Origin: Alphaproteobacteria bacterium UBA3307
GTDB taxonomy: Bacteria > Pseudomonadota > Alphaproteobacteria > RF32 > CAG-239
Assembly (NCBI GenBank): GCA_002361365.1
Contig: DEST01000027.1
Span: 1-12,999 of the forward strand
Reading direction: 5' to 3'
DNA: 12,999 bases
Shown: piece after piece, positions 1-6,349 of the stretch
How positions within the stretch are numbered: position 1 is the first letter of the stretch
Layout: each line of letters opens with the position of its first letter
Program-made: the position numbers and the translations under genes
Notes under the pieces: generated by a model
Database searches by the model: none
What the model saw: only the letters and a program-made list of their open reading frames with translations
Told to the model about the DNA's origin: nothing

Positions 1-1
1 T

Positions 2-865
2 AAAGGAAATAATAAATCAGAACGTAAATTACTTAATTTGCTGAGCAGAGAAGCCGGTAATAATAACATTGTTACTGATGATGAGCTTAAAGTATCTGCT
101 AATTTTTACAGCGGTTGGACAGCTTTGCGCAATTCATCAATAACCAAAGATGATAAAAAACGCTTTTATGAAGCCAGTTCAATGAATTCGTTTCGTTGTT
201 TTATGATGCTGTTATACATTCTGGGTAATATTTTACTCACTGTATTTGCGTTGATGAATTATAATATATCAATCGAAATGATTATGACCATAATTCCGGC
301 CGGTTTTATGCTATTATGGTTTATGTTGGTGATAAGAAATTCAAATATTGTGATGATTATATGGGGAATATTGGTGTGTTGGCCATTCTTTGTTCCGCTC
401 ATTATGGAAATTTCTTTGGAAAATTTATCTCAAACAGTGATGGGGATAGGATGTGTGATTATTACGATAGTGTGCTACATACAAATGCTGAAACCTAATA
501 TTGACGGACGACTTCTGAAAGGCCAACTTTTGGGACTTAAACGTTTTATTGAAGTGGCTGAGAAAAAACGCTTAGAAACAATGGTTGAGCAAGAACCGCA
601 ATACTTTTATAAAATATTGCCTTATGCTTATTTGTTGGGAGTATCTAAGGTGTGGATAAAACAGTTTGAAAATATAGCGGTACAACCTCCGGTTTGGGCT
701 ATTGATAACGGCTTTAATATAAGTAATTTTGACGGATTTGCTCGTGGATTTAATGCATCGGTTATGCCAACTGTGGCAAATGGCGGCATTTCTCGCTCAA
801 GCAGTTCTGGAGGCGGTGGATTTTCCGGAGGTGGTTTCGGTGGCGGCGGCGGTCGTTCGTGGTAG
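2..865 (+). CDS. DUF2207-type membrane protein, 3' part (5' end outside window)
   Basis: The frame is open from base 2, with no stop or convincing start, so the gene begins upstream of the window and only its C-terminal 287 codons are here. The TTG at 38 lies inside this open frame and has no ribosome binding site. Visible order: a charged stretch, about four hydrophobic segments (bases ~195-490), then a cytoplasmic-looking stretch with FIEVAEKKRLE and YFYKILPYAYLLGVSKVW. This last pattern is typical of the DUF2207 family, where it reads roughly E-x-DRL...LPYAIALGV. The protein ends in a serine/glycine-rich tail finishing GGGGGRSW, also characteristic of that family. The molecular function of DUF2207 proteins is not established; they are often encoded beside LemA proteins, and a lemA lies about 5 kb downstream here. 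A TPM-domain protein shares the glycine tail but not the central motif. Confidence 0.8.
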   Translation, partial: KGNNKSERKLLNLLSREAGNNNIVTDDELKVSANFYSGWTALRNSSITKDDKKRFYEASSMNSFRCFMMLLYILGNILLTVFALMNYNISIEMIMTIIPAGFMLLWFMLVIRNSNIVMIIWGILVCWPFFVPLIMEISLENLSQTVMGIGCVIITIVCYIQMLKPNIDGRLLKGQLLGLKRFIEVAEKKRLETMVEQEPQYFYKILPYAYLLGVSKVWIKQFENIAVQPPVWAIDNGFNISNFDGFARGFNASVMPTVANGGISRSSSSGGGGFSGGGFGGGGGRSW

Positions 866-927
866 CCGTCAGGAGAGCTTGAATTGTGTTTTGAGGGCAT
901 TATTTCTATCTAAAAAAGGAGGAAATA

Positions 928-1239
928 ATGCGTTTTATAAAGCCGGAAAGTTTAAATACAAACTCATTTATTCTAGATGTACGGACAATAGAAGAATATC
1001 AGCGTTCTGCCCTAAAAGCGGAACATAAGCATATTGCATTGGCAGATTTAAAGCCGATTGAATTCATCAAAGATAATGCACTGACCGGCGATTGTACGGT
1101 CAATATATTATGCGCATCAGGAAATCGTGCCTCACAAGCAGCCGAAATGTTTGAAAAAGTAGGCTTTGATAACGTGGCAGTGATTATAGGCGGCATTGTA
1201 GAAGCCGAGTATGAGGGGTTAGAAATCGTGCGACATTAA
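928..1239 (+). CDS. Single-domain rhodanese-like sulfurtransferase
   Basis: This 103-residue protein is the size of a stand-alone rhodanese domain. The N-terminal strand ILDVRTIEEY (residues 15-24) is the conserved DVR-x-x-x-E-[FY] element. The active-site loop is CASGNR, with the candidate persulfide cysteine at C62 and the conserved arginine at R67. It is followed by the usual helix ASQAAEMFEKVGF and the strand VAVIIGGI. Rhodanese domains carry sulfane sulfur on the loop cysteine; the donor and acceptor here cannot be told from sequence. No signal peptide is visible, so it is probably cytoplasmic, unlike periplasmic PspE. A strong Shine-Dalgarno (AAAGGAGG, ~915-922) lies 5 nt before the ATG. 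It follows the DUF2207 gene after a 62-bp gap without a clear terminator and may be cotranscribed. Confidence 0.88.
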   Translation: MRFIKPESLNTNSFILDVRTIEEYQRSALKAEHKHIALADLKPIEFIKDNALTGDCTVNILCASGNRASQAAEMFEKVGFDNVAVIIGGIVEAEYEGLEIVRH

Positions 1240-1263
1240 ATTGGGATTAAGTGCCTAAAAGAC

Positions 1264-1292
1264 TTGAGTTTGCCGATAAAATACGCTAGTAT
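1264..1292 (+). promoter_or_regulatory. Putative sigma70-type promoter for rnhB
   Basis: TTGAGT (1264-1269) and TAGTAT (1287-1292) are separated by 17 bp in the gap between the rhodanese gene and rnhB. The expected transcript start is near 1299, just before the AGGGAG ribosome binding site at 1301-1306, which gives a very short leader. Confidence 0.5.
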
Positions 1293-1309
1293 GAGCATCA
1301 AGGGAGAAA

Positions 1310-1942
1310 ATGATGCCAACGTGGGAGATTGAAGATAAAATCGGTGGTGCGATATGCGGTGTAGATGAAGCCGGACGCGGACCGTGGGTCGGACCGGTAG
1401 TGGCCGGTGCCGTAATGTTTTTGAGCCGTGAAGTTAGTCCGGAAATCTTAATGCATATTGATGATTCAAAAAAATTGACGGCAAAAAAACGGGAAAAACT
1501 CTATGATTTGCTGTTAGCCGAGGCGCGAATAGGGCATTTGACCTATGGTATCGGTGAAGCAAGTGCAGCGGAAATTGATGCGTTGAATATCTTACAAGCA
1601 ACATTTTTAGCGATGAAACGTGCGATTGCCAAACTTGAGCCGCAACCGGCGCATGCTTTGATTGACGGTAATCGCTTGCCGGAGGACTTTGGGTGCGCGA
1701 CATCTTGTTATATCGGGGGTGATGCACGTTCGTATTCTATTGCGGCGGCAAGTGTGTTGGCCAAGGTATATAGGGATAATTTGATGAAAGAATTAGCCTT
1801 TAAATACCCGCATTATGGGTTTGAAAAAAATTCCGGTTATGGTACAAAAGACCATATCGAAGGCTTGAAAAAGTACGGCATTACGCCGGAACATCGCAAG
1901 AGTTATAAACCGATAAGAAAATTGCTTGAACAAGCATTTTAA
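1310..1942 (+). CDS. rnhB: Ribonuclease HII
   Basis: Type 2 RNase H cleaves the RNA strand of RNA/DNA hybrids and nicks DNA 5' of single misincorporated ribonucleotides. The 210-residue length is normal for bacterial RNase HII. The family's landmark block CGVDEAGRGPWVGPVVAGAV supplies the first two metal ligands, D19 and E20. D119 in LIDGN and D138 in GDARSYSIAAASVLAKVYRD supply the remaining two. The C-terminal YGFEKNSGYGTKDH...HRKSY block is also diagnostic. Two in-frame ATGs are adjacent (1310 and 1313). The Shine-Dalgarno AGGGAG at 1301-1306 is 3 nt from the first and 6 nt from the second, so translation may start at the second. The 3' end overlaps the convergent ybaK gene by 4 bp. Confidence 0.97.
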   Translation: MMPTWEIEDKIGGAICGVDEAGRGPWVGPVVAGAVMFLSREVSPEILMHIDDSKKLTAKKREKLYDLLLAEARIGHLTYGIGEASAAEIDALNILQATFLAMKRAIAKLEPQPAHALIDGNRLPEDFGCATSCYIGGDARSYSIAAASVLAKVYRDNLMKELAFKYPHYGFEKNSGYGTKDHIEGLKKYGITPEHRKSYKPIRKLLEQAF

Positions 1943-2421
1943 TCCAGAGTAAGATCTGCAAATTTTGCTCCGATGGCTGTGGCTAGGGCTTCGGCACTAA
2001 TTTCTAATGTCAGTCCGATTTTTCCGCCGCTGATATAGAAATTATCAAACAGAACAGCAGTTTCATCAATAAATACCGGAAAATTTTTTTTCATACCAAC
2101 GGGGGAACAGCCGCCGTGGACATATCCGGTTAGAGGCAAAAGTTTTTTGAGTGGCAACATTTCAATATTTTTAACTCCGGCGGCAGAAGCGGCTTTTTTA
2201 ACACTCAATTCTTTATTTGCCGGAATTACAAACACAAAATGACTGAAACTATGAGTATCTGTTGATGATTGTGTGACAAGAGTCTTAAATGTTTGTTCCG
2301 CCGGTTTTTGTAAATATCCGGCAACAGTTTCGGCATCTAGACCGTTAATCGGCTGCCATTCAAGAGCTTTATATGGTATTTTAGCGGTTTCAATAATTCG
2401 CATAACATTAGTTTTAATCAT
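1939..2421 (-). CDS. ybaK: YbaK/EbsC-family Cys-tRNA(Pro) deacylase
   Basis: This trans-editing enzyme hydrolyses cysteine mischarged on tRNA(Pro), which prolyl-tRNA synthetase makes at a low rate. The 160-residue protein has the complete YbaK pattern. QTFKTLV places the essential lysine at K46, the same number as in the Haemophilus influenzae enzyme. Next come FVFVIPANKELSVKKAASAAG, then LTGYVHGGCSPVGMKK (usual form GYxxGGxSPxG), and finally FIDETAVLFDNFYISGGKIGLTLEIS. The ATG at 2419-2421 is preceded on the minus strand by GAGG with a 5-nt gap, supporting this start over the internal Met7. It is transcribed divergently from ldh and converges on rnhB. Substrate range within the family (YbaK, ProXp-ala, others) cannot be fixed by eye; YbaK itself is the closest match. 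Confidence 0.93.
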   Translation of the reverse strand: MIKTNVMRIIETAKIPYKALEWQPINGLDAETVAGYLQKPAEQTFKTLVTQSSTDTHSFSHFVFVIPANKELSVKKAASAAGVKNIEMLPLKKLLPLTGYVHGGCSPVGMKKNFPVFIDETAVLFDNFYISGGKIGLTLEISAEALATAIGAKFADLTLD

Positions 2422-2440
2422 ATTTTCCTCACTTTTGCTA

Positions 2441-2469
2441 TGTGTAAAATGACGTCAAAGATTTGTCAA
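2441..2469 (-). promoter_or_regulatory. Putative promoter for ybaK
   Basis: On the minus strand a perfect -35 hexamer TTGACA (2464-2469 on the plus strand) is followed 17 bp later by TACACA (2441-2446). The -10 is a poor match, so the call rests mostly on the -35 and on its position upstream of ybaK. Confidence 0.35.
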
Positions 2470-2500
2470 TGATATTTATAAATTTCACGCTTGTTTTTAT

Positions 2501-2506
2501 TATAAT
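2501..2506 (+). promoter_or_regulatory. Possible -10 element for ldh
   Basis: A perfect TATAAT sits 45 bp before the ldh start codon in the 129-bp ybaK-ldh divergent region. No good -35 lies 16-18 bp upstream (only A/T-rich sequence), so this promoter is weak, activator-dependent, or misplaced. Confidence 0.35.
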
Positions 2507-2550
2507 CAGGCATAAATTATATACAAACTGATTTAAATAATGGAGGTAAG

Positions 2551-3498
2551 ATGAAAGTAGGGATTATAGGTGCCGGTGCTGTCGGCAGTGCAACGGCTTT
2601 TTCTTTGATTATGACAGGAACTGCCGACAAGGTTGTGTTAATTGATGTTAATCATACCAAAGCAGAAGCGGAAGCGGCGGATATTGCACATGCGGCACCA
2701 TTTGCAAGTGCCGGAAAAATTTATGCCGGTAATTATAAAGATTTATCAGATGCCGAAGTAGTAATTATTACAGCAGGGGCAAACCAAAAATCAGGAGAAA
2801 CACGCATTGATTTATTGGAACGTAATGTTATGATATTTAAAGATATTATTCCGCAGGTTGTAAAATATGCCCCAAATACAATTTTATTGATTACCACGAA
2901 TCCGGCGGATATTATGACCGAGGTCGCTCTTAAGCTATCAGGTTTTGACAATAGAAGGGTTATAGGCAGCGGAACTGTGTTGGATACAGCGCGTTTTCGA
3001 AATCTGTTGGCAGATTATCTTGGCGTTTCGACTAAATCGGTTCACGCAGACGTTTTGGGAGAACATGGCGATAGCGAAGTACTGATTTGGTCAAGTGCCG
3101 AAGCGGGTACACTTTCGCTGGAAGAATATGCGGCAGATGTCGGCAAAGTTTTAGATGAAGATAAAAAGGCAGAAATTAACGAGGGTGTTGTACGTGCAGC
3201 ATATAAAATTATTGAAGGTAAAGGGGCAACCGCGTACGGTATTGCCGGTGCACTTACTCAAATTTGTCGGGCAATAGATAATAATGACCATTCTATATTA
3301 ACAATTTCTTCACATCATAAAAATGTAGAGAGTGTGGAAAATGTATGCGTGTCGTTACCGACAGTGGTTTGCAGACAAGGTGTATATCATGTGATTAGCC
3401 CGAAACTTTCGTCAGAAGAACATGCAATGTTACGCCAGAGTGCCGAAACTATGAAAGATTATACCACAAAGGCTTTAGAAATGATAAATTGTTCTTAA
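2551..3498 (+). CDS. ldh: L-lactate dehydrogenase (NAD-dependent)
   Basis: It interconverts pyruvate and L-lactate with NADH/NAD+, the usual way to reoxidise NADH in fermentation. The 315-residue protein opens with the Rossmann motif GIIGAGAVGSA; D32 ends the second strand and favours NAD. In the mobile loop AGANQKSGETR the specificity residue is Gln (Q79, position 102 of the classical numbering), which selects pyruvate; malate dehydrogenases have Arg there. R85 (R109 equivalent), D145 and R148 in GTVLDTARFR (D168, R171) and the catalytic H172 in LGEHGDSE (H195) are all present. A strong GGAGG (2542-2546) precedes the ATG by 4 nt. It stands alone, divergent from ybaK. No fructose-bisphosphate regulation can be inferred from the sequence alone. 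Confidence 0.95.
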   Translation: MKVGIIGAGAVGSATAFSLIMTGTADKVVLIDVNHTKAEAEAADIAHAAPFASAGKIYAGNYKDLSDAEVVIITAGANQKSGETRIDLLERNVMIFKDIIPQVVKYAPNTILLITTNPADIMTEVALKLSGFDNRRVIGSGTVLDTARFRNLLADYLGVSTKSVHADVLGEHGDSEVLIWSSAEAGTLSLEEYAADVGKVLDEDKKAEINEGVVRAAYKIIEGKGATAYGIAGALTQICRAIDNNDHSILTISSHHKNVESVENVCVSLPTVVCRQGVYHVISPKLSSEEHAMLRQSAETMKDYTTKALEMINCS

Positions 3499-3513
3499 AA
3501 TTAGGTCGCAGAT

Positions 3514-3615
3514 TATCAGATGGAATAGAAAAAATAATTCTTTTGAATTGTCCTACGAAGTTAACTCGGCATCTATTTTCTGCATAGATAAGACCGGGTT
3601 GGGTATAATCTGATA
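3514..3615. other. Intergenic segment with nested inverted repeats; possible structured RNA
   Basis: The 200-bp gap between ldh and the next, convergent gene has no coding frame but several nested complementary arms. The outer arms are TATCAGAT (3514-3521) and ATCTGATA (3608-3615). The middle arms are AACTCGG (3563-3569) and CCGGGTT (3594-3600, one G-T pair). The inner arms are ATCTAT (3571-3576) and ATAGAT (3584-3589). A separate small hairpin is AATTC-TTTT-GAATT (3536-3549). Together they could fold into a branched structure of about 100 nt. It could be the ldh 3' UTR, a small RNA or a degenerate mobile remnant. In AT-rich DNA some of this pairing is expected by chance. Confidence 0.3.
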
Positions 3616-3646
3616 TAAAACTTAATCAGTATAATAAACATAAAAA

Positions 3647-3673
3647 ATCCTGACCGAAATCAACAGTCAGGAT
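3647..3673 (-). terminator. Rho-independent terminator for the 459-aa minus-strand gene
   Basis: The arms ATCCTGAC (3647-3654) and GTCAGGAT (3666-3673) form a perfect 8-bp stem with an 11-nt loop. On the minus strand the hairpin is followed by a run of T (complement of the A-run at 3642-3646). It lies about 25 bp past the minus-strand stop codon. On the plus strand the hairpin is followed by A residues, so it should not terminate ldh transcripts. Confidence 0.75.
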
Positions 3674-3698
3674 AAAAAATGATAAAAGTGTAAAATAT

Positions 3699-5078
3699 TC
3701 AGCGACTTAGTTCTTTTATTTGTTTTAAGTCGGTAATAAATTGTTGCTGTTGAACTTTTGTTGCATTATCAAAAGCACTGTGTGTTGATAGTTTTTTACC
3801 ATATTTTGCCGCTTGTTGCTGAGCAATTTTTTTAACACCTAAACCATTTTTACCGGCAGTAGCCACTGCAATATTTACGGCTTCTTGTTCTTGGGCTGAG
3901 ATTTTATCGGTTGCCGTAAATATATCTTTAAGCGGAGATTTTAAACCATACGCTTTGTATAACAAATGTGTATAAACAAGCTGAGTTTCGGTTGTGTTTT
4001 TAGGCATATCAAAAATACCTTTGTTTACTTGTTTAATTATGGATAGTTTTAATTTGTTTGCATCAAGGTGCAGAGAAGATGCAATAATTTCATTTTTGGT
4101 TTGATAAAAATTATCCCATATTTTTTGCGTATCGGTTTGTTGATTAATATGCTCAAAAGATTGTATCGGTTGTAACATTTTGGTTGTTCCGAAATTTGGC
4201 ATTTTGCTCGGATTAGCCTTGATTTCTGTAGGGTTAATTTTGGGTAGAGATGCTCCTTTATCCGACTTGAAACCAAACATTGCTGCCGCAGACAGCAAAA
4301 AGCTCAAACCGGCAGTTTTAGTGGCAAAACTTAGTCTGGAATTTGTATTTATGCCAGCGTATTTGCTAAAAACATCAGATATAGAATTTTTTATAGTCTT
4401 TGTTTTGTTTTTTAACTTATTCCATAAAGTGGCAAATTTATTTTGCGGCTGTGCAAAATTTTCAATCGGAGTTATCTGTAATTGTTCGATTGTCCGAGAA
4501 GCAACGCTTCCGTCATAAAAATTTCCCATAACACTAATATAGTGGATTGCTGTAGAAACATCGTTTTGGTATAAACGAATTTTACCTTTTAAAAAGTTTG
4601 CAGCATAATTTTCGGCTTCTTTTTCAAAACGGACTTGCTTAAGATATAAACTGTCAGAATGATACCAACCGCGAGATAAACGTTTTCCCAATTTTTTATA
4701 AGCATCAATTCTTTGTTGCATTTGTCTTGCCGTTAAATGTTGCGGCTTATCCGAATTGATATGTAATATCTTATGCCAAGTACTCTGATATTGTTCGGTA
4801 AGATATTGCCGAACATTAAAAGTGCTTTCTTTTTGCAGTTGAGAAAGTAATTGTTCACGCTTAGCAAAACCAAACGTATCTATATACTCGGCAAATATTT
4901 TTTGCTCGGAACTACGGACGGCAATATTATTCTTAGAATATCCGTCCAGTATATTTTCTGCTTTACGCTTAATTTCTTCAACCTTAGTTGAATGTTGTTG
5001 TGTAATATTTTTTGCTTTTAAGCGGCGATAATTGAAAATATCTCCCTGTAATTTGCTATGTGTAATATAGTATGCCAT
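3699..5078 (-). CDS. Hypothetical protein, 459 aa, lysine/glutamine-rich, family not recognised
   Basis: I do not recognise a family. The protein is hydrophilic and mostly helical in appearance, rich in Lys, Gln and Asn. It has no N-terminal signal peptide and no visible enzyme motif. One short hydrophobic, alanine-rich stretch (about residues 252-270, around AGLSFLLSAAAMFGF) could be a single membrane-inserting helix or a buried helix. It separates an N-terminal charged half from a C-terminal half of predicted helices ending in a Gln-rich region (KVQQQQF). The start is supported by AAGGGAAAGGGAAA just before the ATG. Upstream is a near-consensus promoter at 5261-5288 and a leader of about 175 nt; downstream is a terminator, so it looks like a complete single-gene transcription unit. 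The long intact frame and clear signals argue that it is real. A structural or secreted effector-type role is possible but unsupported. Confidence 0.8.
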   Translation of the reverse strand: MAYYITHSKLQGDIFNYRRLKAKNITQQHSTKVEEIKRKAENILDGYSKNNIAVRSSEQKIFAEYIDTFGFAKREQLLSQLQKESTFNVRQYLTEQYQSTWHKILHINSDKPQHLTARQMQQRIDAYKKLGKRLSRGWYHSDSLYLKQVRFEKEAENYAANFLKGKIRLYQNDVSTAIHYISVMGNFYDGSVASRTIEQLQITPIENFAQPQNKFATLWNKLKNKTKTIKNSISDVFSKYAGINTNSRLSFATKTAGLSFLLSAAAMFGFKSDKGASLPKINPTEIKANPSKMPNFGTTKMLQPIQSFEHINQQTDTQKIWDNFYQTKNEIIASSLHLDANKLKLSIIKQVNKGIFDMPKNTTETQLVYTHLLYKAYGLKSPLKDIFTATDKISAQEQEAVNIAVATAGKNGLGVKKIAQQQAAKYGKKLSTHSAFDNATKVQQQQFITDLKQIKELSR

Positions 5079-5254
5079 TTTCCCTTTCCCTTATTATTTT
5101 GATTGCAACAGTATTTTTAGCGGCGAACTCTCCATATTGCCGGTTATTGACTCGGTAACATGATATTGAGAAATATTTCTGAAAAATAATGTTTAACAGC
5201 TTAAAATATGCATAATCAAATAAATTTACATTAACGTCCTAAAAACTCTTGGTA
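5079..5254 (-). other. Long untranslated leader of the 459-aa gene
   Basis: If transcription starts about 7 nt past the -10 at 5261-5266, roughly 175 nt are transcribed before the ATG at 5078. The stretch contains a perfect 12-bp palindrome AGAAATATTTCT (5169-5180), which could be an operator or hairpin, and a short CGGC/GCCG pairing. I see no known riboswitch consensus and no supported leader peptide. Nothing else is recognisable in the 250-bp gap between the two minus-strand genes. Confidence 0.35.
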
Positions 5255-5260
5255 GGCAAG

Positions 5261-5288
5261 ATTATATACATAATTTGCAATATGTCAA
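5261..5288 (-). promoter_or_regulatory. Near-consensus sigma70 promoter for the 459-aa gene
   Basis: Minus strand: TTGACA (plus-strand 5283-5288) and TATAAT (5261-5266), both perfect hexamers, with a 16-bp spacer. It lies between the stop of the 98-aa gene and the 459-aa gene and is the best promoter match in the window. Confidence 0.7.
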
Positions 5289-5328
5289 CTTTTTTATGAT
5301 GTGTTCGGACAAAAAATACGAACATAAG

Positions 5329-5625
5329 TTAATGATGTTCTCGTTGACGCGTACGGATACGGTTACGTTGCAGCATTCTTTGAAACAACTCTCGCTCTTT
5401 TTGGCGTTTATATTCCTTATTTTGGCGTTCTTCACGCTCTGTTTGATTTTTCTTGTTTTGTTGCAATTCCTTAGTTTGTTCCAAAGATTGTTCTTTGAGC
5501 GATAACGCGTTTTCATATTGCGGCATATCCTTAGTATTAAGCATATCATCAGCAAACGCATTATCTTTTTGTTTAATACGATTGTTGATTTTGCTTAATA
5601 AAAAATTGGCACGTCGTGTTGTCAT
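5329..5625 (-). CDS. Small charged coiled-coil protein, 98 aa, unknown function
   Basis: No family recognised. After a short N-terminal part (MTTRRANFLLSKINNRIKQ), residues from about 42 to the end are almost entirely Glu, Lys, Arg and Gln with spaced Leu. This is a likely coiled coil or extended charged helix, ending in an arginine-rich tail. There is no membrane segment or signal peptide. The ATG at 5623-5625 has AGGAG upstream with a rather long gap (about 11 nt). A good minus-strand promoter (5653-5681) lies upstream and supports expression. The overlapping 99-aa frame at 5262-5561 on the same strand lacks these signals. The gene is divergent from lemA and followed by the separately promoted 459-aa gene; a link between the two orphans is only suggested by adjacency. 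Confidence 0.65.
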   Translation of the reverse strand: MTTRRANFLLSKINNRIKQKDNAFADDMLNTKDMPQYENALSLKEQSLEQTKELQQNKKNQTEREERQNKEYKRQKERELFQRMLQRNRIRTRQREHH

Positions 5626-5652
5626 TTGTATATATTCTCCTACTTTCTGTCT

Positions 5653-5681
5653 ATAATATCATAATTGTACACCGATTGCAA
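5653..5681 (-). promoter_or_regulatory. Promoter for the 98-aa gene
   Basis: Minus strand: TTGCAA (plus-strand 5676-5681) and TATTAT (5653-5658) with exactly 17 bp between them, about 30 bp upstream of the start codon. It lies back to back with the lemA promoter. Confidence 0.55.
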
Positions 5682-5700
5682 ATGATATTTGTTGAATATG

Positions 5701-5728
5701 TTGATTTTTTTTGAGAGATATTTATAAT
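5701..5728 (+). promoter_or_regulatory. Promoter for the lemA-DUF3137 operon
   Basis: TTGATT (5701-5706) and a perfect TATAAT (5723-5728) with a 16-bp T-rich spacer, 37 bp before the lemA ATG. Its -35 is only about 20 bp from the divergent -35 at 5676-5681, so one regulator bound between them could affect both directions. Confidence 0.6.
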
Positions 5729-5765
5729 GCGACTTATATTGATAAAATAAATAAGGAGAAGTATA

Positions 5766-6338
5766 ATGGAAAATAATGTTTGGGTATTAGTCGTTTTAGC
5801 CGTTGCAGCTTTGTTTTATGTGCTTTATGCTCGCTTGATTAAAACTCGCAATAAAGTACAGGAATCTATGGCTGATGTTGACGTGCAGCTTAAAAAAAGG
5901 TACGATTTGATTCCAAATATGCTGAATATGGCGGCAAAATTTATGGAACATGAAAAAACTTTGATGACTGAATTGGCTGATTTACGCACTCGGGCAATGC
6001 AAAATACCTTTGTCGGTGCTCCAAAAGAAAAAATGGAGCTGGAAAACTTACTCAATCAAAAGCTTCAAGATTTTAAAATATCGCTTGAAAATTATCCGGA
6101 TTTAAAATCCAACCAAACAATGATGACTGCTATGCAAAGTATGAATGAGGTGGAAGAACATATTGCAGCAGCACGAAGATTTTACAATTCTAATGTTAAT
6201 GAGCTGAAAAATCAGGTTGAGATTTTTCCAAGTAGTTTGGTCGCAAGTATATTAAGTATTACATACAGTGATTTTCCATTTTTTGAAGCTACCGAAGCCG
6301 AAAGAAAACCGATTAACAGTCAGGATTATTTTAAATAA
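5766..6338 (+). CDS. lemA: LemA family membrane protein
   Basis: The 190-residue protein has one N-terminal membrane helix (about residues 5-24) followed by a helical domain. Diagnostic LemA blocks are VDVQLKKRYDLIPNM (residues ~39-53), ENYPDLKSNQ, and AARRFYNSNVNELKNQVEIFPSSLVA near the end. LemA proteins have an N-out topology with the helical part in the cytoplasm. Their molecular function is not settled, although the Listeria member gave the family its name through antigen-presentation work. The ribosome binding site AAGGAGA lies 7 nt before the ATG, and a good promoter lies upstream. The stop codon falls in the Shine-Dalgarno region of the next gene (11-bp gap), so the three genes 5766-8277 are probably one operon. 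Confidence 0.93.
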   Translation: MENNVWVLVVLAVAALFYVLYARLIKTRNKVQESMADVDVQLKKRYDLIPNMLNMAAKFMEHEKTLMTELADLRTRAMQNTFVGAPKEKMELENLLNQKLQDFKISLENYPDLKSNQTMMTAMQSMNEVEEHIAAARRFYNSNVNELKNQVEIFPSSLVASILSITYSDFPFFEATEAERKPINSQDYFK

Positions 6339-6349
6339 GGGATTAGCTG

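Noticed and set aside
2450..2457. TGACGTCA palindrome between the ybaK promoter hexamers
   Set aside because: An isolated 8-bp palindrome with no flanking symmetry; I cannot tie it to a bacterial regulator.
2551..3498. Annotation as malate dehydrogenase
   Set aside because: The specificity position in the mobile loop is Gln (Q79), not the Arg of malate dehydrogenases.
3604..3609. TATAAT in the ldh-459aa gap as a plus-strand promoter
   Set aside because: No -35 at suitable spacing and no gene downstream on that strand before the convergent gene; it would only make an antisense transcript.
4180..4518. 112-aa plus-strand frame with hydrophobic stretches
   Set aside because: It lies wholly antisense inside the 459-aa gene with no ribosome binding site or promoter; the apparent hydrophobicity comes from reading Lys/Asn/Gln codons in reverse complement.
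5094..5135. Possible 13-residue leader peptide in the 459-aa gene's leader (minus strand)
   Set aside because: No ribosome binding site before its ATG and no codon bias suggesting attenuation; short frames of this kind are expected by chance.
5302..5324. TGTTCG/CGAACA hairpin just after the 98-aa gene as its terminator
   Set aside because: On the minus strand it is followed by an A-rich rather than T-rich tract, and the stem is only 6 bp.
5262..5561. 99-aa minus-strand frame overlapping the 98-aa gene
   Set aside because: It lacks a ribosome binding site, would run over the consensus promoter at 5261-5288, and its composition looks like an out-of-frame shadow of the charged coiled coil.
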